Below are positions 37,401 to 47,266 of a DNA stretch of 64,000 bases, piece after piece. This stretch comes from Aliivibrio fischeri (GTDB lineage: Bacteria > Pseudomonadota > Gammaproteobacteria > Enterobacterales > Vibrionaceae): NCBI RefSeq assembly GCF_009727955.1, contig NZ_WOBR01000004.1, positions 1,179,724 to 1,243,723 on the forward strand, in the 5' to 3' direction. The notes under the pieces were generated by a model that ran no database searches, was not told the DNA's origin, and worked only from the letters and a program-made list of their open reading frames with translations. Both the position numbers and the translations under genes were made by a program. Each line of letters starts with the position of its first letter. The first letter of the stretch is position 1.

Positions 37401-37885
37401 ATAGCACTGGTATTTACTTCATTGATATTAGATGAGTAATAACGCTTTTTCTTTGGATCATAAACAAAAAAGCTATCGGTATCGTTCCCCCAGAACATAC
37501 CATCCTGCTGATTCATTTCTATGATGCTAGTCCCTTTTGGCATCTTATAGACTTCGTTCATTCCTGTTTTTTTAGACCAAGCGTAAATACTTCCTTTTTT
37601 AATAAACCAAAACTCTCCATTAAAATACGCTATTTTCCTTGGCAAGGTTCTATCGCTCTTCTCACCTATAGTAAAAATATTTTCGCCATCAAATAGATGA
37701 AGTTGCCCATAGATGTCATACATCCACACAGCACCGTCTTCTCTCATAAATAGTTGCTGAGCGGTTATGTACTGACCATCAGTATGAATTGGCATAGGAT
37801 AAAAAATTGAGCTTTCAGATTGCGATAAAGTGAAAGTAGAGAAGAAGAGAAAAATACTTACAGTAAGTATTCTGAAGAAAAGCAT
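34478..37885 (-). CDS. Membrane-bound sensor with beta-propeller, Y_Y_Y, degenerate kinase and AraC DNA-binding domain
   Basis: 1135 residues. Order: signal peptide (about 1-22); a large periplasmic region of repeated W-x-G-T/D-x-G-L-Y and similar propeller motifs (about 25-620) like two-component regulator propellers; a Y_Y_Y-type Ig domain (about 640-724); one transmembrane helix (about 728-752); a coiled segment; a kinase-like region (about 795-1005); and an AraC/XylS helix-turn-helix (about 1030-1132). The usual phospho-accepting His is absent (S-E-M-A-E-Q-A-R-Q-P), and no receiver domain is visible. It thus resembles Bacteroides hybrid sensors reduced to a one-step membrane transcription factor. 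The ligand is unknown. Confidence 0.8.
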   Translation of the reverse strand: MLFFRILTVSIFLFFSTFTLSQSESSIFYPMPIHTDGQYITAQQLFMREDGAVWMYDIYGQLHLFDGENIFTIGEKSDRTLPRKIAYFNGEFWFIKKGSIYAWSKKTGMNEVYKMPKGTSIIEMNQQDGMFWGNDTDSFFVYDPKKKRYYSSNINEVNTSAILDEITITGAIHVDNRWLVSTSEGVFEFDIATESYTPLYLGQYIDAIFYSKYTDRIFLGTHGSIWSSELHDHELIINKKILINSSLLSFSETESYFWFGTSNGLYKWNILNNKIDHFTAVVRDDYSLEGNKVYSVIADHNNGLWVATDNGVSYYSDSNRLFSRLRYKDVNGLLNISEINAITQTSENDAWLGTSSGLLLINTDNLYQPTVTISKHSINDLTHGEQFVWAATDKGILQVDPQLKNTYIPKGLKPVEDESIDHLLLSNDGMLWFSSSYGLYKYDIHQDKLVNLGFSWALDQKHSIQITHIYQNKNSQISIGTNVGLYRYENGALTFDYAYVHAGSILDMVDTEYGNSWIVSNYGLQISNSNGIRTDISLPTEYTTPHCVLSSDNGVWLSSSKGLSLYTHRGRIVKHFGTQSGLINNELLPDLCSISPNGVMLFASKDGVIVAHEQELIEYHRPKPHVVLGQIKIDSEIVNYGGEKKLTKQVPYGANISFLFGVLPEFNNKSLSFQLLGSNDEAWQDFDGSLLIFDSLQSGKYELRIKPRNNGQRRSLVTEVEFYVEVPWFFAPWFIFFLFSLVSAILMGIYYWRSKEIKKSNEKLKKSVEIKTKQLSNQGKALISSNRQLQKLLTVRQHVISEMAEQARQPIKDIQANLQKKGLLTNLALANQCEHSLQLLEQLTHIEPFVTLQKNKRTNQVLAPLLSAALKSWKDEYHTKGVDLVLEDNSQGVSIFVQPLLIDAIFNNVLFSLLKRSQSGEVVMIRIQCDGTRVAAYFLSEGAEISVTELDELGRVDLSQTIEVINQALGLPAVKLLTVQNGGHFEIVKNMSGSNELQFSWPIAIDEFITPQVPEVHSKDKDSDEQKLHQEWLLKVYQLIEDNYSIASFGTSAAAKALYISERNLQRKFKQLTQRSFMEYLIDTRLEKACELLISGQKVADAAFESGFNDPSYFSKRFKRHYGLSPTQFVTENEE

Positions 37886-37973
37886 CTACTTGCCTTAGAA
37901 TGAAAAGAGAACGGAATATAAACATGATAGAAAAACTCCGACTATATAGCAATCAATGCATAGGCAAAGGATA

Positions 37974-38012
37974 TAAAAAAGCCCTGTCATATTAATATAT
38001 GCAGGGCTTTAT
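37974..38012 (-). terminator. Terminator of mepM (znuA-mepM transcript)
   Basis: AAAGCCCTG and CAGGGCTTT flank an AT-rich loop. On the minus strand the stem is followed by a T-run. Confidence 0.75.
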
Positions 38013-38034
38013 ATAAGTAAGTTTATCTGAACAG

Positions 38035-39375
38035 TTAAACCTGCTCTTGCAGAGCTTCAATCGTTAACTTAGCTTGCTGCTTAAAGCGTGCGCGTTCATC
38101 ACTTTTCACTGGAGATGCCTGAGGTAAAGGTACCTTCATAGCATTAACCGCTCGACCATTTTTAATTAGCTCATAGTGTAAGTGCGGCCCAGTTGAACGG
38201 CCAGTATTACCACTTAGCGCTATCTTATCTCCCATTGACACTTTTTGTCCTTTCTTCACTAAGATCTTACTTAAATGAAGGTAACGTGTCATATACTCAC
38301 GACCATGTTTAATAATAATATAATTACCAGCCAATGGATGGTGTAATGCTCTTACAACCACGCCATCACCCGTTGCATACACAGACGTACCTACTGGTGC
38401 AGCAAAGTCGGTGCCATTATGAGGTGAAATTCTTCCTGTTACAGGGTGCTTACGATACGGGTTAAATGACGAACTGATTCTAAAGCGTTGATGAGTTGGA
38501 TAACGCTCTAAAGCTCTGTTCAAACTACGTCCTTGAACATCATAAAAATGTCCATCAGTATGTTTAATTAATGTAATGTCACGGCCTGCATTTTTGTATA
38601 GCACGGCTTTTACATCACCAGACGAAACCGCTTTTCCATCGATAAACTCTTTATCAATTTCAACCGCAAATCGGTCGCCTTTACGAGCTTCTTTACCAAA
38701 ATCAAATTTCCACTGTAACTGTTTAGCAAGCGTTTGAATTTGACCAGGAGTTAGCCCTGCCGAACGTGCTGAGTTATAAAAATTACTTGTCACTCTACCT
38801 GAAAGAAAGACTGGTTTTATCTCACCCTTTTCTTCAATTTGAGTGAAGGTATATTTTTCACCATTCCAAGCATACACATCTGTATCTTTGATGTTTCGAT
38901 GGATTTTTAACTCAGTTAATTTACCATTTTCATCTTGCTGCCACTCAAGATCGACACCAACACGCATATTTGCAGCTGATTTATTTACATCAAGTAATGC
39001 GTACATATCCGAGATAGATAATGCGTATTGATTAAAAATAGCACCTAGAGTCTCACCAGCATCAACCGTATGAGAATGCACTATATCTTCTGCAGTAATA
39101 TGCTTATCTAATTCATCTTTAGGTGCATTAAACTCAGGATCATTAGGATCAAAAATTGTTTCGACCGGTTCACTGTTCTGATCTGCTAATGCTTGTAAAT
39201 TTTCACTCGACAATGTCACTGTGCTTCGAGATTGGTCCGAAATACTTTGACTAATACTGTGTGTCGGCTCCCAAATAAAAACGACTACCGTAAAAAGAGA
39301 CAAAGACATTAAAACAAGCTTATGCCTTTTCGATAGTGAATTAATTCGAGCTGCTAATACTTCTTTATACTTCAT
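38035..39375 (-). CDS. mepM: Murein DD-endopeptidase MepM-like (M23 family)
   Basis: 446 residues from the ATG at 39375, which overlaps the znuA stop as ATGA. An in-frame TTG upstream exists. There is an N-terminal membrane anchor (about 20-40), an OapA/LysM-like middle part (H-S-H-T-V-D-A-G-E-T-L-G), and a C-terminal zinc peptidase M23 domain with S-P-H-N-G-T-D-F and H-L-H-Y-E. MepM (YebA) cuts peptidoglycan crosslinks to allow wall growth. Its position beside znuA is as in E. coli. Confidence 0.9.
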   Translation of the reverse strand: MKYKEVLAARINSLSKRHKLVLMSLSLFTVVVFIWEPTHSISQSISDQSRSTVTLSSENLQALADQNSEPVETIFDPNDPEFNAPKDELDKHITAEDIVHSHTVDAGETLGAIFNQYALSISDMYALLDVNKSAANMRVGVDLEWQQDENGKLTELKIHRNIKDTDVYAWNGEKYTFTQIEEKGEIKPVFLSGRVTSNFYNSARSAGLTPGQIQTLAKQLQWKFDFGKEARKGDRFAVEIDKEFIDGKAVSSGDVKAVLYKNAGRDITLIKHTDGHFYDVQGRSLNRALERYPTHQRFRISSSFNPYRKHPVTGRISPHNGTDFAAPVGTSVYATGDGVVVRALHHPLAGNYIIIKHGREYMTRYLHLSKILVKKGQKVSMGDKIALSGNTGRSTGPHLHYELIKNGRAVNAMKVPLPQASPVKSDERARFKQQAKLTIEALQEQV

Positions 39376-40265
39376 TGATTTAGACAACTTTCTAGCTCGT
39401 TACTGATGGTTAATAAAAAATTAAAATAAGCACCCGGAACTTCATCTTGCTGTATGGCTAAAGGATCTAATTCTCCTTTGTGAACGTCTGTACCGCGAGT
39501 TATCGTTGTCACGATAGCAGGTTCAAATTGAGGTTCAGAAAAAACACATACTGCTTGTTGAGAAACAAGTGATTTTTTTATTTTTATCAATGTTTTTGCA
39601 CCCGGTTTTCTATCCGGACTCACCGTAAAGTGCCCTAAGTTATTCATGTCAAAATAACGCTCAAAATAGCCATATGCATCATGAAAAACAAAGTAACCTT
39701 TGCTTTTTACTGGGGCTAATTGAGTTGAAATCGTTTTCACTACCTGTGTTAACTTTCTTTCAAACTGTGCAAGGTTAGACTCATATTGATCTTTATTCAA
39801 TGGATCAATTTTAATCAGTTGCTTGGTTATCTCTTTTGCGACGCCTAAAGTTTCTTTTGGACCTAACCAAAAATGTGGGTCTGTATTATGATGATGGCCA
39901 CCATCATGAGCATGTTCTTCTTCATCATGGTGATCAAAATGATAAAACTCAACAGAAGGAAACTGACTTACTGTAATGACGTTGCTTTTATTTTCTAATA
40001 CTTTACTAAGAAAAGGTTCAAGATCATTTCCGTACCAAACTATGGTATCGGCGTCCTTAATTTTTTTCATATCCGATGGACGTAATGCGTAATCATGAGG
40101 CGATGCGCCGCTTGGAACTAAATATGACGATGTCGCTACACCTGTTGTTAACTCTTGTACAATGAGATTAATCGGCTTTACTGAAGATAGTACGTTCATT
40201 GCTTGTGCATTTACTCCCCAAAAAGTACAAACACACAGCAATATGAATTGAATTCTTTTCGTCAT
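39372..40265 (-). CDS. znuA: Zinc ABC transporter substrate-binding protein ZnuA
   Basis: 297 residues with a Sec signal peptide (ending Q-A). It is a cluster A-I metal-binding protein with the conserved S-G-A-S-P-H-D-Y, and a His/Asp/Glu-rich loop (HFDHHDEEEHAHDGGHHH) at about residues 110-127 that helps capture zinc. It delivers Zn(II) to ZnuBC. Divergent from znuC across the Zur-box region. Its stop overlaps the start of mepM. Confidence 0.94.
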   Translation of the reverse strand: MTKRIQFILLCVCTFWGVNAQAMNVLSSVKPINLIVQELTTGVATSSYLVPSGASPHDYALRPSDMKKIKDADTIVWYGNDLEPFLSKVLENKSNVITVSQFPSVEFYHFDHHDEEEHAHDGGHHHNTDPHFWLGPKETLGVAKEITKQLIKIDPLNKDQYESNLAQFERKLTQVVKTISTQLAPVKSKGYFVFHDAYGYFERYFDMNNLGHFTVSPDRKPGAKTLIKIKKSLVSQQAVCVFSEPQFEPAIVTTITRGTDVHKGELDPLAIQQDEVPGAYFNFLLTISNELESCLNQ

Positions 40266-40303
40266 TTTCGTCTCTTAAAAAATGTGATAGCGATTGGATT
40301 TTT

Positions 40304-40326
40304 AAAATGTTACATTATAACACTTA
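40304..40326. promoter_or_regulatory. Zur box between znuA and znuC
   Basis: AAAATGTTACATTATAACAC and following bases match the E. coli Zur-type palindrome (GAAATGTTATA-N-TATAACATTTC) at about 19 of 23 positions. It sits between divergent zinc-uptake genes, so zinc repression of both is expected. Confidence 0.8.
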
Positions 40327-40353
40327 CTAATTGCAAACGACTCTTATTTAAAA

Positions 40354-41124
40354 ATGACTACTTTACTCACTTTACAAGATGTTTGTGTTGTCTTTGATGG
40401 CCGTCATGTCATCGATAATGTCTCTCTTTCTATTGAATCAAATAAGATCATCACTTTGATTGGTCCAAATGGTGCCGGGAAATCGACATTAGTAAAAACC
40501 ATTCTTGGATTACAAAAACCAACAAGTGGGACAATAAAAAAAGAAAAAAAACTCCGTATTGGCTATGTTCCGCAAAAATTGCATTTAAATGATTCACTTC
40601 CATTATCAGTTCATGGTTTTTTAAAACTAGCAGGGAGGTACAGCCAACAAGAGCATCTTAGTGCTTTAAAGTTAGTGGAAGCAGAGCATCTTTTAAATTC
40701 CAATATGCATAAACTCTCTGGCGGAGAATCACAACGTGTGTTATTAGCGCGCGCATTATTACAGCGCCCTGATTTACTCGTTTTAGATGAACCAGCACAA
40801 GGTGTCGATGTACAAGGACAAATCAGTTTATATGCATTGATTGAATCCATCCGTCATCGTTTCAACTGTGCCGTATTTATGGTGTCGCACGACTTACATT
40901 TAGTGATGGCTAAAACGGATGAAGTTATTTGTCTTCAACACCATATTTGTTGTTCTGGGGCTCCAGAATCTATTTCAAAACACCCGAAGTATATTGCCTT
41001 ATTTGGACAACAACGTGATCAACAACTTGCGTTTTATCATCATGAACATCATCACAATCATGATCTTTCTGGAGAACCAAGTGATGGTTCCTGCTGCAGC
41101 AAAAATAAAAAGGCACACCAATGA
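40354..41124 (+). CDS. znuC: Zinc ABC transporter ATP-binding protein ZnuC
   Basis: 256 residues. ABC motifs are all present: Walker [10 protein letters not shown], signature L-S-G-G-E-S-Q, Walker B L-L-V-L-D-E-P and the switch His V-S-H-D. The C-terminal tail is unusual in its H-H-E-H-H-H-N-H block and C-C pair, fitting zinc sensing. It energises zinc uptake through ZnuB. The stop overlaps znuB by four bases. Confidence 0.95.
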   Translation: MTTLLTLQDVCVVFDGRHVIDNVSLSIESNKIITLIGPNGAGKSTLVKTILGLQKPTSGTIKKEKKLRIGYVPQKLHLNDSLPLSVHGFLKLAGRYSQQEHLSALKLVEAEHLLNSNMHKLSGGESQRVLLARALLQRPDLLVLDEPAQGVDVQGQISLYALIESIRHRFNCAVFMVSHDLHLVMAKTDEVICLQHHICCSGAPESISKHPKYIALFGQQRDQQLAFYHHEHHHNHDLSGEPSDGSCCSKNKKAHQ

Positions 41125-41906
41125 TTGAGTTTTTACTTCCTGCTCTACTCGCTGGGTTAGGCATTGCTTTATTGGCAGGTCCATTAGGTTCATTCGTTGT
41201 TTGGCGTAAAATGGCTTATTTTGGTGATACATTAGCTCATGCCTCTTTACTCGGCCTCTCTTTAGGTTTCTTATTTGATATCAATCTAAATTTAGCTCTG
41301 GTTATTTGTTGTATTGCTATTGCTCTATTACTGGTGACATTACAAAAACAACGTCTTGTCGCTACTGATACCCTATTGGGCATTTTAGCTCATAGTTCAC
41401 TTTCTCTGGGTTTAGTTGCTGTTAGCTTTTTAGATAATGTTCGTGTGGATTTAATGTCATATTTGTTTGGTGACCTTTTAGCCGTAACTTATGATGACCT
41501 TTTATATATCTATTCAGGCGTCATCATTATATTAGGTTTGATTTTTATTGTTTGGAAACCATTACTCTCTTCAACAATCAGTGAAGAGTTAGCTCAAGTT
41601 GAGGGGGTTAACGTTGAATTAATGCGTTTAGTCTTAATGTTAATGGTTGGATTAGTTATTGCGATTGCGATGAAGTTTGTGGGGGCGTTAATTATTACTT
41701 CTTTATTGATTATTCCTGCCGCTACCGCTCGTCGATTTTCTCGTTCACCTGAACAAATGGTTATATTCGCGTCTATATTCGGTTGCATAGCAGTGATGGC
41801 TGGACTGGCCTTATCTTGGCACTATGATACCCCTGCCGGTCCGTCAGTCGTTGTTTCTGGTGCTGCGATATTTATGATCAGTCAGTTAAAAAAAGTAAAA
41901 GGTTAA
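41121..41906 (+). CDS. znuB: Zinc ABC transporter permease ZnuB
   Basis: 261 residues with about seven or eight transmembrane helices and the ABC-3 family profile (starting with [11 protein letters not shown], then A-H-A-S-L-L-G). It forms the zinc channel with ZnuC. It overlaps the znuC stop and ends before a bidirectional terminator. Confidence 0.95.
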   Translation: MIEFLLPALLAGLGIALLAGPLGSFVVWRKMAYFGDTLAHASLLGLSLGFLFDINLNLALVICCIAIALLLVTLQKQRLVATDTLLGILAHSSLSLGLVAVSFLDNVRVDLMSYLFGDLLAVTYDDLLYIYSGVIIILGLIFIVWKPLLSSTISEELAQVEGVNVELMRLVLMLMVGLVIAIAMKFVGALIITSLLIIPAATARRFSRSPEQMVIFASIFGCIAVMAGLALSWHYDTPAGPSVVVSGAAIFMISQLKKVKG

Positions 41907-41963
41907 CATATACCAACCTACATAAAAATTTGACCAACGGTTCATTCTGATTGAAATCAATAC

Positions 41964-42002
41964 AAAAAGAGCAAGACGAAATCGCCTTGCTCTTTTTATT
42001 TT
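41964..42002. terminator. Bidirectional terminator between znuB and the chemoreceptor gene
   Basis: AAAAAGAGCAAG (41964-41975) pairs with CTTGCTCTTTTT (41986-41997), with A- and T-runs. Confidence 0.8.
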
Positions 42003-43612
42003 TACAATTTAAATCGATTCACAATACTTGTTAAATCATCGGCCATAGAACCGAGTTTTTCAGCTTGTTGTGCTGTTGACTCTACATCCGTTAAATTATC
42101 TTTTGCAAACATATTAATATCAGTTATAAGCTGATTTACGTTCGTCGTTGCCACTAACTGTTCTTCTGTCGATGCTGATATTTGACTGTTCATAGTTTGT
42201 ATTACAGAAACCGATTCAAAAATAGAATTCACCGTATTTTGAGCAACTACCGTCTTTTCAGCTATTGTATGTGCTTCATCTGAATTACTTTGCATTAAGT
42301 TCACTGATTTAACAGCTTCATCTTGTAAACCTGCAATCATTTCAGATATTTGAGCTGTGCTATCTTGAGTCCGACTCGCAAGTAAACGAACTTCATCCGC
42401 GACGACAGCAAAACCACGACCACTTTCACCGGCACGTGCAGCTTCAATCGCAGCATTTAATGCCAGTAAGTTTGTTTGATCAGCAATACCTCTAATTACA
42501 TCTAAAATACTACCAATATTTTCGGTTTCAACTTGTAAATTACCGATAACTCCAGCCACACCTTTAATATTTCCAGCCAGTTGTTGCATATCATTATTCA
42601 TATCACCGATAGTGCTAATGCAATCTGCTGATGTACTATTTACGGTCAAAGCTGAATCTGTCGCTTGAACAGCACTTTTCGTTACTTCATTAACACTAAC
42701 AACAATTTGATCTGTTGCAACAGCAGCTTGTTCCAACTGTTCTGTTTGTGTTTTCACATTAACATTCATTGTTTGCGATGAAGAAGATAGATGATGAGAT
42801 GAATCACTTAATTCTTTTGTTAATACCGTTATATCATTAACTAACTCTTTGATATTTGAGGCCATATCAAGAATTCGGCCATAAATACCAACATTTTCAA
42901 TAGATTTTTCAGGTAAGTGACTTAGGTCACCGCGTGAAATACGGTCAATAACATTAAGAATGACATCAGGCTCATTTCCTAAGGTTTTGTTGTATTTTCT
43001 TACTGCAAAAAACATTACTAATCCAATGAATAGATTAACAACGACACCAATAGTTAGCCCTTCAAACAAGAATGCTTTAAACGTATCGTTTACTTTCTTC
43101 TCTTGAACACCACTACCTAAATACCAATTCCAGAATTTTGTTTTTACTGCTATTGATTTCACTTCTGTTGTGACATTTTCACGAGTAGTAAACCATGAAT
43201 AAGTAATAACTTGCCCTGCTACAGTTAAGTTATTAATGATATGTGTTTCAGCTTCTTTACTTACGATATCAGAGAAATGCTTACCTATAATTTGAGGGTC
43301 TAATGGCGCAGCTAAAAAGTTTAACTTTTCATCTGTCATCCAAATATATTCATTATCTGAATATGCATAACTTTGCATTAATTCACTTGCGAGACGCTTC
43401 GCTTCAATTTCTGTCAACTCTCCTGAAGCGGCTTTTTCTTCTAATGTTGCAATGGTATTTTTTGCGTTGGTTAGTAGGTTTTCTAAACGTGTTACATTAT
43501 TGGTTTCTAATGTAAATCTTACATTGTATGCACCCATAATGATGGAGCCAAACATTGCTGCAGAAAAAATCAAATAGATAATAAAATACTTAGATTTTGT
43601 ATTAAATTGCAT
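42002..43612 (-). CDS. Methyl-accepting chemotaxis protein with single Cache domain
   Basis: 536 residues from the ATG at 43612 ([16 protein letters not shown] fits the usual MCP N-terminus). Longer in-frame starts up to 43684 also exist. Layout: transmembrane helix (about 10-32), a sCache-like periplasmic domain with the Y-I-W-M-T-D segment (about 60-190), transmembrane helix 2, HAMP, and a signalling domain with the conserved hairpin tip [18 protein letters not shown]. It controls swimming. The ligand, possibly a small organic acid, is unknown. Confidence 0.9.
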   Translation of the reverse strand: MQFNTKSKYFIIYLIFSAAMFGSIIMGAYNVRFTLETNNVTRLENLLTNAKNTIATLEEKAASGELTEIEAKRLASELMQSYAYSDNEYIWMTDEKLNFLAAPLDPQIIGKHFSDIVSKEAETHIINNLTVAGQVITYSWFTTRENVTTEVKSIAVKTKFWNWYLGSGVQEKKVNDTFKAFLFEGLTIGVVVNLFIGLVMFFAVRKYNKTLGNEPDVILNVIDRISRGDLSHLPEKSIENVGIYGRILDMASNIKELVNDITVLTKELSDSSHHLSSSSQTMNVNVKTQTEQLEQAAVATDQIVVSVNEVTKSAVQATDSALTVNSTSADCISTIGDMNNDMQQLAGNIKGVAGVIGNLQVETENIGSILDVIRGIADQTNLLALNAAIEAARAGESGRGFAVVADEVRLLASRTQDSTAQISEMIAGLQDEAVKSVNLMQSNSDEAHTIAEKTVVAQNTVNSIFESVSVIQTMNSQISASTEEQLVATTNVNQLITDINMFAKDNLTDVESTAQQAEKLGSMADDLTSIVNRFKL

Positions 43613-43782
43613 AAAAGGTCTCAAATAAAAATAACCATTAATCGTCATGCTATTCATTCTTTGAGTAATATAAATAAGAGTCATAGAAAGAAAAAGCGCC
43701 GAATCTTATCAAATAGTTATATAAATCCTGTACTCTTTTTCATCACACCAAATGTAACCAAACATTTCATAATGTCACATAT

Positions 43783-43819
43783 TAAAAAAGCCATTCATAT
43801 TTCTATAAATGGCTTTTGA
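43783..43819 (-). terminator. Terminator of the sucABCD transcript
   Basis: AAAAGCCATT and AATGGCTTTT form a stem. On the minus strand it is followed by six T. It closes the sdh-suc operon. Confidence 0.75.
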
Positions 43820-43844
43820 GTTATTCATGTATTGGTTTAACTTA

Positions 43845-44717
43845 TTACCAACCAGTCACTTCTCTTAGTGCTTTACCAATGTCTGCAAGACTTTTTACAG
43901 TCTTAACTCCCGCTTCTTCTAGTGCTGCAAATTTATCTTCTGCCGTACCTTTACCACCAGAGATAATGGCACCAGCATGACCCATACGTTTACCAGGAGG
44001 CGCAGTAACACCTGCAATATAAGAAACCACAGGTTTAGTTACATTTGCTTTAATATATGCAGCCGCTTCTTCTTCTGCTGTACCACCGATCTCACCAATC
44101 ATGACGATAGCTTCTGTTTCTGGATCTTCTTGGAACAGTTTTAGAATATCAATAAAGTTTGAACCCGGAATTGGATCACCACCAATACCAACACACGTTG
44201 ATTGGCCAAAGCCTTCGTCTGTTGTCTGCTTAACCGCTTCATACGTTAATGTACCAGAGCGAGAAACAATACCTACTTTACCTTTCTTATGGATGTGACC
44301 CGGCATGATACCAATCTTACATTCGTCAGGCGTAATAACACCCGGACAGTTAGGACCGATCATAACTACACCTTCTGCGTCTAGACGAACTTTTACATCT
44401 AGAAGATCAAGCGTTGGAATCCCTTCAGTAATAGTAACAATCAGCTTAATGCCAGCATCGATTGCTTCAAGGATGGCATCTTTACAGAAAGGTGCAGGTA
44501 CATAGATAACCGACGCAGTTGCACCAGTTGCTTCAACTGCATCACGAACCGTATTAAAAACAGGAAGCCCTAGATGAACTTGACCACCTTTGCCTGGTGA
44601 TACACCACCAACCATTTGTGTTCCGTAATCAATGGCTTGCTCTGAGTGGAACGTACCTTGACCACCAGTAAAACCTTGGCAGATAACTTTTGTATCTTTA
44701 TTAATTAGTACAGACAT
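43845..44717 (-). CDS. sucD: Succinyl-CoA synthetase alpha subunit
   Basis: 290 residues, the standard length. It has the CoA-binding Rossmann N-terminus ([10 protein letters not shown]) and the active-site phosphohistidine in M-G-H-A-G-A-I (about residue 247). It makes succinate and ATP/GTP from succinyl-CoA with SucC. The sucC stop and sucD start overlap by one base. Confidence 0.97.
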   Translation of the reverse strand: MSVLINKDTKVICQGFTGGQGTFHSEQAIDYGTQMVGGVSPGKGGQVHLGLPVFNTVRDAVEATGATASVIYVPAPFCKDAILEAIDAGIKLIVTITEGIPTLDLLDVKVRLDAEGVVMIGPNCPGVITPDECKIGIMPGHIHKKGKVGIVSRSGTLTYEAVKQTTDEGFGQSTCVGIGGDPIPGSNFIDILKLFQEDPETEAIVMIGEIGGTAEEEAAAYIKANVTKPVVSYIAGVTAPPGKRMGHAGAIISGGKGTAEDKFAALEEAGVKTVKSLADIGKALREVTGW

Positions 44718-45883
44718 TATTTGCCCTCCGCTGCAGCAACAACTTTTTCAGCCGCTTCAGTTAATGAAGTAGCCGCAATGATATTTAGGCCACTTTCAGC
44801 CAGTTTTTGTGAACCTAGTGGTGCGTTGTTACCTTCAAGGCGAACAACAACAGGAACTTCAACACCCACTTCTTCAACAGCACCAATGATGCCATCTGCA
44901 ATTAGATCACAACGAACAATACCACCAAAGATGTTTACTAGAACCGCTTTAACATTACTGTCTGATAAAATAATTTTGAACGCTTCAGTTACACGCTCTT
45001 TTGTTGCACCACCACCTACATCAAGGAAGTTAGCGGGTTGGCCACCGTGTAGATTTACGATATCCATCGTACCCATCGCAAGACCCGCGCCGTTAACCAT
45101 ACAGCCAATGCTGCCATCAAGTGCTACGTAGTTTAATTCCCACTGAGCAGCATGCGCTTCACGCTCATCTTCTTGAGATGGATCGTGCATTTCACGAAGC
45201 TTAGGTTGACGGTACATCGCATTTGAATCAATGTTGATTTTGCCGTCAAGACATAGAAGGCTACCTTCAGCAGTAACCACTAATGGGTTGATTTCAAGAA
45301 GCGCTAAGTCGTACTGAGCAAACATGTTACCTAGGCCCATGAAGATTTTAACGAATTGCTTAATTTGATCGCCTTCTAAACCCAATTTGAATGCAAGTTC
45401 ACGACCTTGATATGCTTGAGGGCCAACAAGAGGATCGATCGCCGCTTTATGAATCAGTTCAGGGGTCTCTTCAGCAATTTTTTCAATATCAACGCCACCT
45501 TCAGTCGATGCCATAAAGACAATACGCTGTGATGCACGATCAACAACTGCACCTAAGTACAATTCATTGGCAATATTTGATGCTTCTTCAACTAAAATTT
45601 TTGATACAGGTTGGCCGTTGGCATCAGTTTGGAAAGTAACTAGATTTTTACCTAGCCATTTTTGTGCAAATTCTTTAACACCTTCTTTTGTGTCATGCAG
45701 TTCAACACCGCCCGCTTTACCACGGCCACCAGCGTGTACTTGACACTTAACTACTTTTTTCGCCGTGCTAATACGGCCTGCAGCTTCAAAAGCTTCTTGA
45801 GGTGTATCGCAAGCATAACCCTCGGGTACAGGAAGGCCAAATTCTGCAAAGAGCTGCTTTGCTTGATATTCATGTAAGTTCAT
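44717..45883 (-). CDS. sucC: Succinyl-CoA synthetase beta subunit
   Basis: 388 residues. It has the ATP-grasp N-terminus (M-N-L-H-E-Y-Q-A-K) and the conserved C-terminal CoA ligase region ([12 protein letters not shown]). It partners with SucD. It is preceded by a 152-bp gap after sucB with a hairpin at 45989-46012, then continues into sucD. Confidence 0.97.
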   Translation of the reverse strand: MNLHEYQAKQLFAEFGLPVPEGYACDTPQEAFEAAGRISTAKKVVKCQVHAGGRGKAGGVELHDTKEGVKEFAQKWLGKNLVTFQTDANGQPVSKILVEEASNIANELYLGAVVDRASQRIVFMASTEGGVDIEKIAEETPELIHKAAIDPLVGPQAYQGRELAFKLGLEGDQIKQFVKIFMGLGNMFAQYDLALLEINPLVVTAEGSLLCLDGKINIDSNAMYRQPKLREMHDPSQEDEREAHAAQWELNYVALDGSIGCMVNGAGLAMGTMDIVNLHGGQPANFLDVGGGATKERVTEAFKIILSDSNVKAVLVNIFGGIVRCDLIADGIIGAVEEVGVEVPVVVRLEGNNAPLGSQKLAESGLNIIAATSLTEAAEKVVAAAEGK

Positions 45884-45988
45884 TATGTTCTATCCATTTT
45901 ATGTTATTCCCTTTTATGGGAATTTTTAATGTCCTAAGAGGCTCTAAGGTCTCTTTCTATTTTTTATCCAATAATGAAGTTGAATAAG

Positions 45989-46012
45989 AGGCTGCCGTGA
46001 GCATGGCAGCCT
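45989..46012 (-). other. Intra-operon hairpin between sucB and sucC
   Basis: AGGCTGCC and GGCAGCCT form an 8-bp stem with an 8-base loop and no U-tract on the minus strand. It may act as an mRNA processing or stability element. Confidence 0.6.
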
Positions 46013-46035
46013 TTGTTTGTTACTAAACGTTATAT

Positions 46036-47247
46036 TTAAACATCTAGCAATAAACGAGCAGGATCTTCAAGTAACTCTTTAATAGTTACTAAGAAACCTA
46101 CTGATTCACGACCATCAATTAAACGGTGATCGTAAGACAATGCTAAGTACATCATTGGTAAAATTTCTACCTTGCCGTCAACCGCCATCGGACGATCTTG
46201 GATTTTATGCATACCTAAAATTGCAGCTTGAGGTGGATTAATAATAGGAGTCGACATTAATGAACCAAATACGCCACCATTAGTAATGGTAAAGTTTCCG
46301 CCCATTAAATCTTCTACTGCTAATTTACCGTCACGACCTTTAATTGCTAGCTCTTTAATGCCTTTTTCAATATCAGCAAATCCAAGCGTATCGCAATCTT
46401 TCAATACAGGAGTAACTAACCCACGAGGAGTTGAAACGGCCATACTAATATCAAAGTAGTTATGATAAACGATATCATCACCATCAATTGACGCATTCAC
46501 TTCTGGGTAACGCTTCAATGCTTCTGTTACCGCTTTCACATAGAAAGACATAAAGCCTAAACGTGTGCCATGACGCTCTTCAAATTGATCTTTATATTGC
46601 TTACGAAGATCCATGATAGGTTTCATGTTTACTTCATTAAACGTAGTTAACATCGCAGTGCTGTTCTTCGCTTCAAGTAGACGGTTGGCTACTGTTTTAC
46701 GAAGACGAGTCATCGGTACACGTTTTTCGCTACGATGAGCTAATGCTTCCGCTGGCTTATTTGCTGCTTTTTCTGCTTTTGGTGCTGCTTTTAATGCAGC
46801 AATATGTGCATCAACATCTTCACGTGTAATGCGACCACCAACACCGGTGCCTTTAACATCAGATGGAGCAATATCGTGTTCACCTAATAGGCGACGAACC
46901 GCAGGGCTTAATGCATCATTGCTTTCTTCTGATAAAGACGCTGTATGACGTTTATCAGGAGATGATTCTGTTGCCGTTGTTACATCAGTCGTTGGCTCAC
47001 CAACAACAACACCTGGCTTAATACGCGCAAGAAGTTGCTTAGAAAGAACCGTTGCACCTTCATCTTCTAAAATAGCTTCTAGTACACCCGCTTCAGGAGC
47101 TGGTACTTCAAGAACTACTTTATCCGTTTCAATGTCTACAAGTATTTCATCACGCTCAACTGCATCACCAGGTTGTTTATGCCATGTTGCTACAGTAGCG
47201 TCTGCTACAGATTCAGGTAAATCTGGAACCAGAATTTCGATTGTCAT
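46036..47247 (-). CDS. sucB: Dihydrolipoyl succinyltransferase (E2 of 2-oxoglutarate dehydrogenase)
   Basis: 403 residues. The N-terminal lipoyl domain has Lys43 in D-I-E-T-D-K-V as the lipoate site. A linker and a peripheral-subunit-binding domain follow (S-P-A-V-R-R-L-L, about 112-150), then the catalytic core with His in S-Y-D-H-R-L-I-D-G. It makes succinyl-CoA from succinyl-dihydrolipoamide. It lies 19 bp after sucA. The E3 gene (lpd) is not in this window. Confidence 0.97.
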   Translation of the reverse strand: MTIEILVPDLPESVADATVATWHKQPGDAVERDEILVDIETDKVVLEVPAPEAGVLEAILEDEGATVLSKQLLARIKPGVVVGEPTTDVTTATESSPDKRHTASLSEESNDALSPAVRRLLGEHDIAPSDVKGTGVGGRITREDVDAHIAALKAAPKAEKAANKPAEALAHRSEKRVPMTRLRKTVANRLLEAKNSTAMLTTFNEVNMKPIMDLRKQYKDQFEERHGTRLGFMSFYVKAVTEALKRYPEVNASIDGDDIVYHNYFDISMAVSTPRGLVTPVLKDCDTLGFADIEKGIKELAIKGRDGKLAVEDLMGGNFTITNGGVFGSLMSTPIINPPQAAILGMHKIQDRPMAVDGKVEILPMMYLALSYDHRLIDGRESVGFLVTIKELLEDPARLLLDV

Positions 47248-47266
47248 ATCCGTTTTCCTATACTTT

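Noticed and set aside
41907-41963. Second copy of the MITE near znuB (ATACCAACC-like sequence)
   Set aside because: Only a few bases match the left end, and no inverted partner was found.
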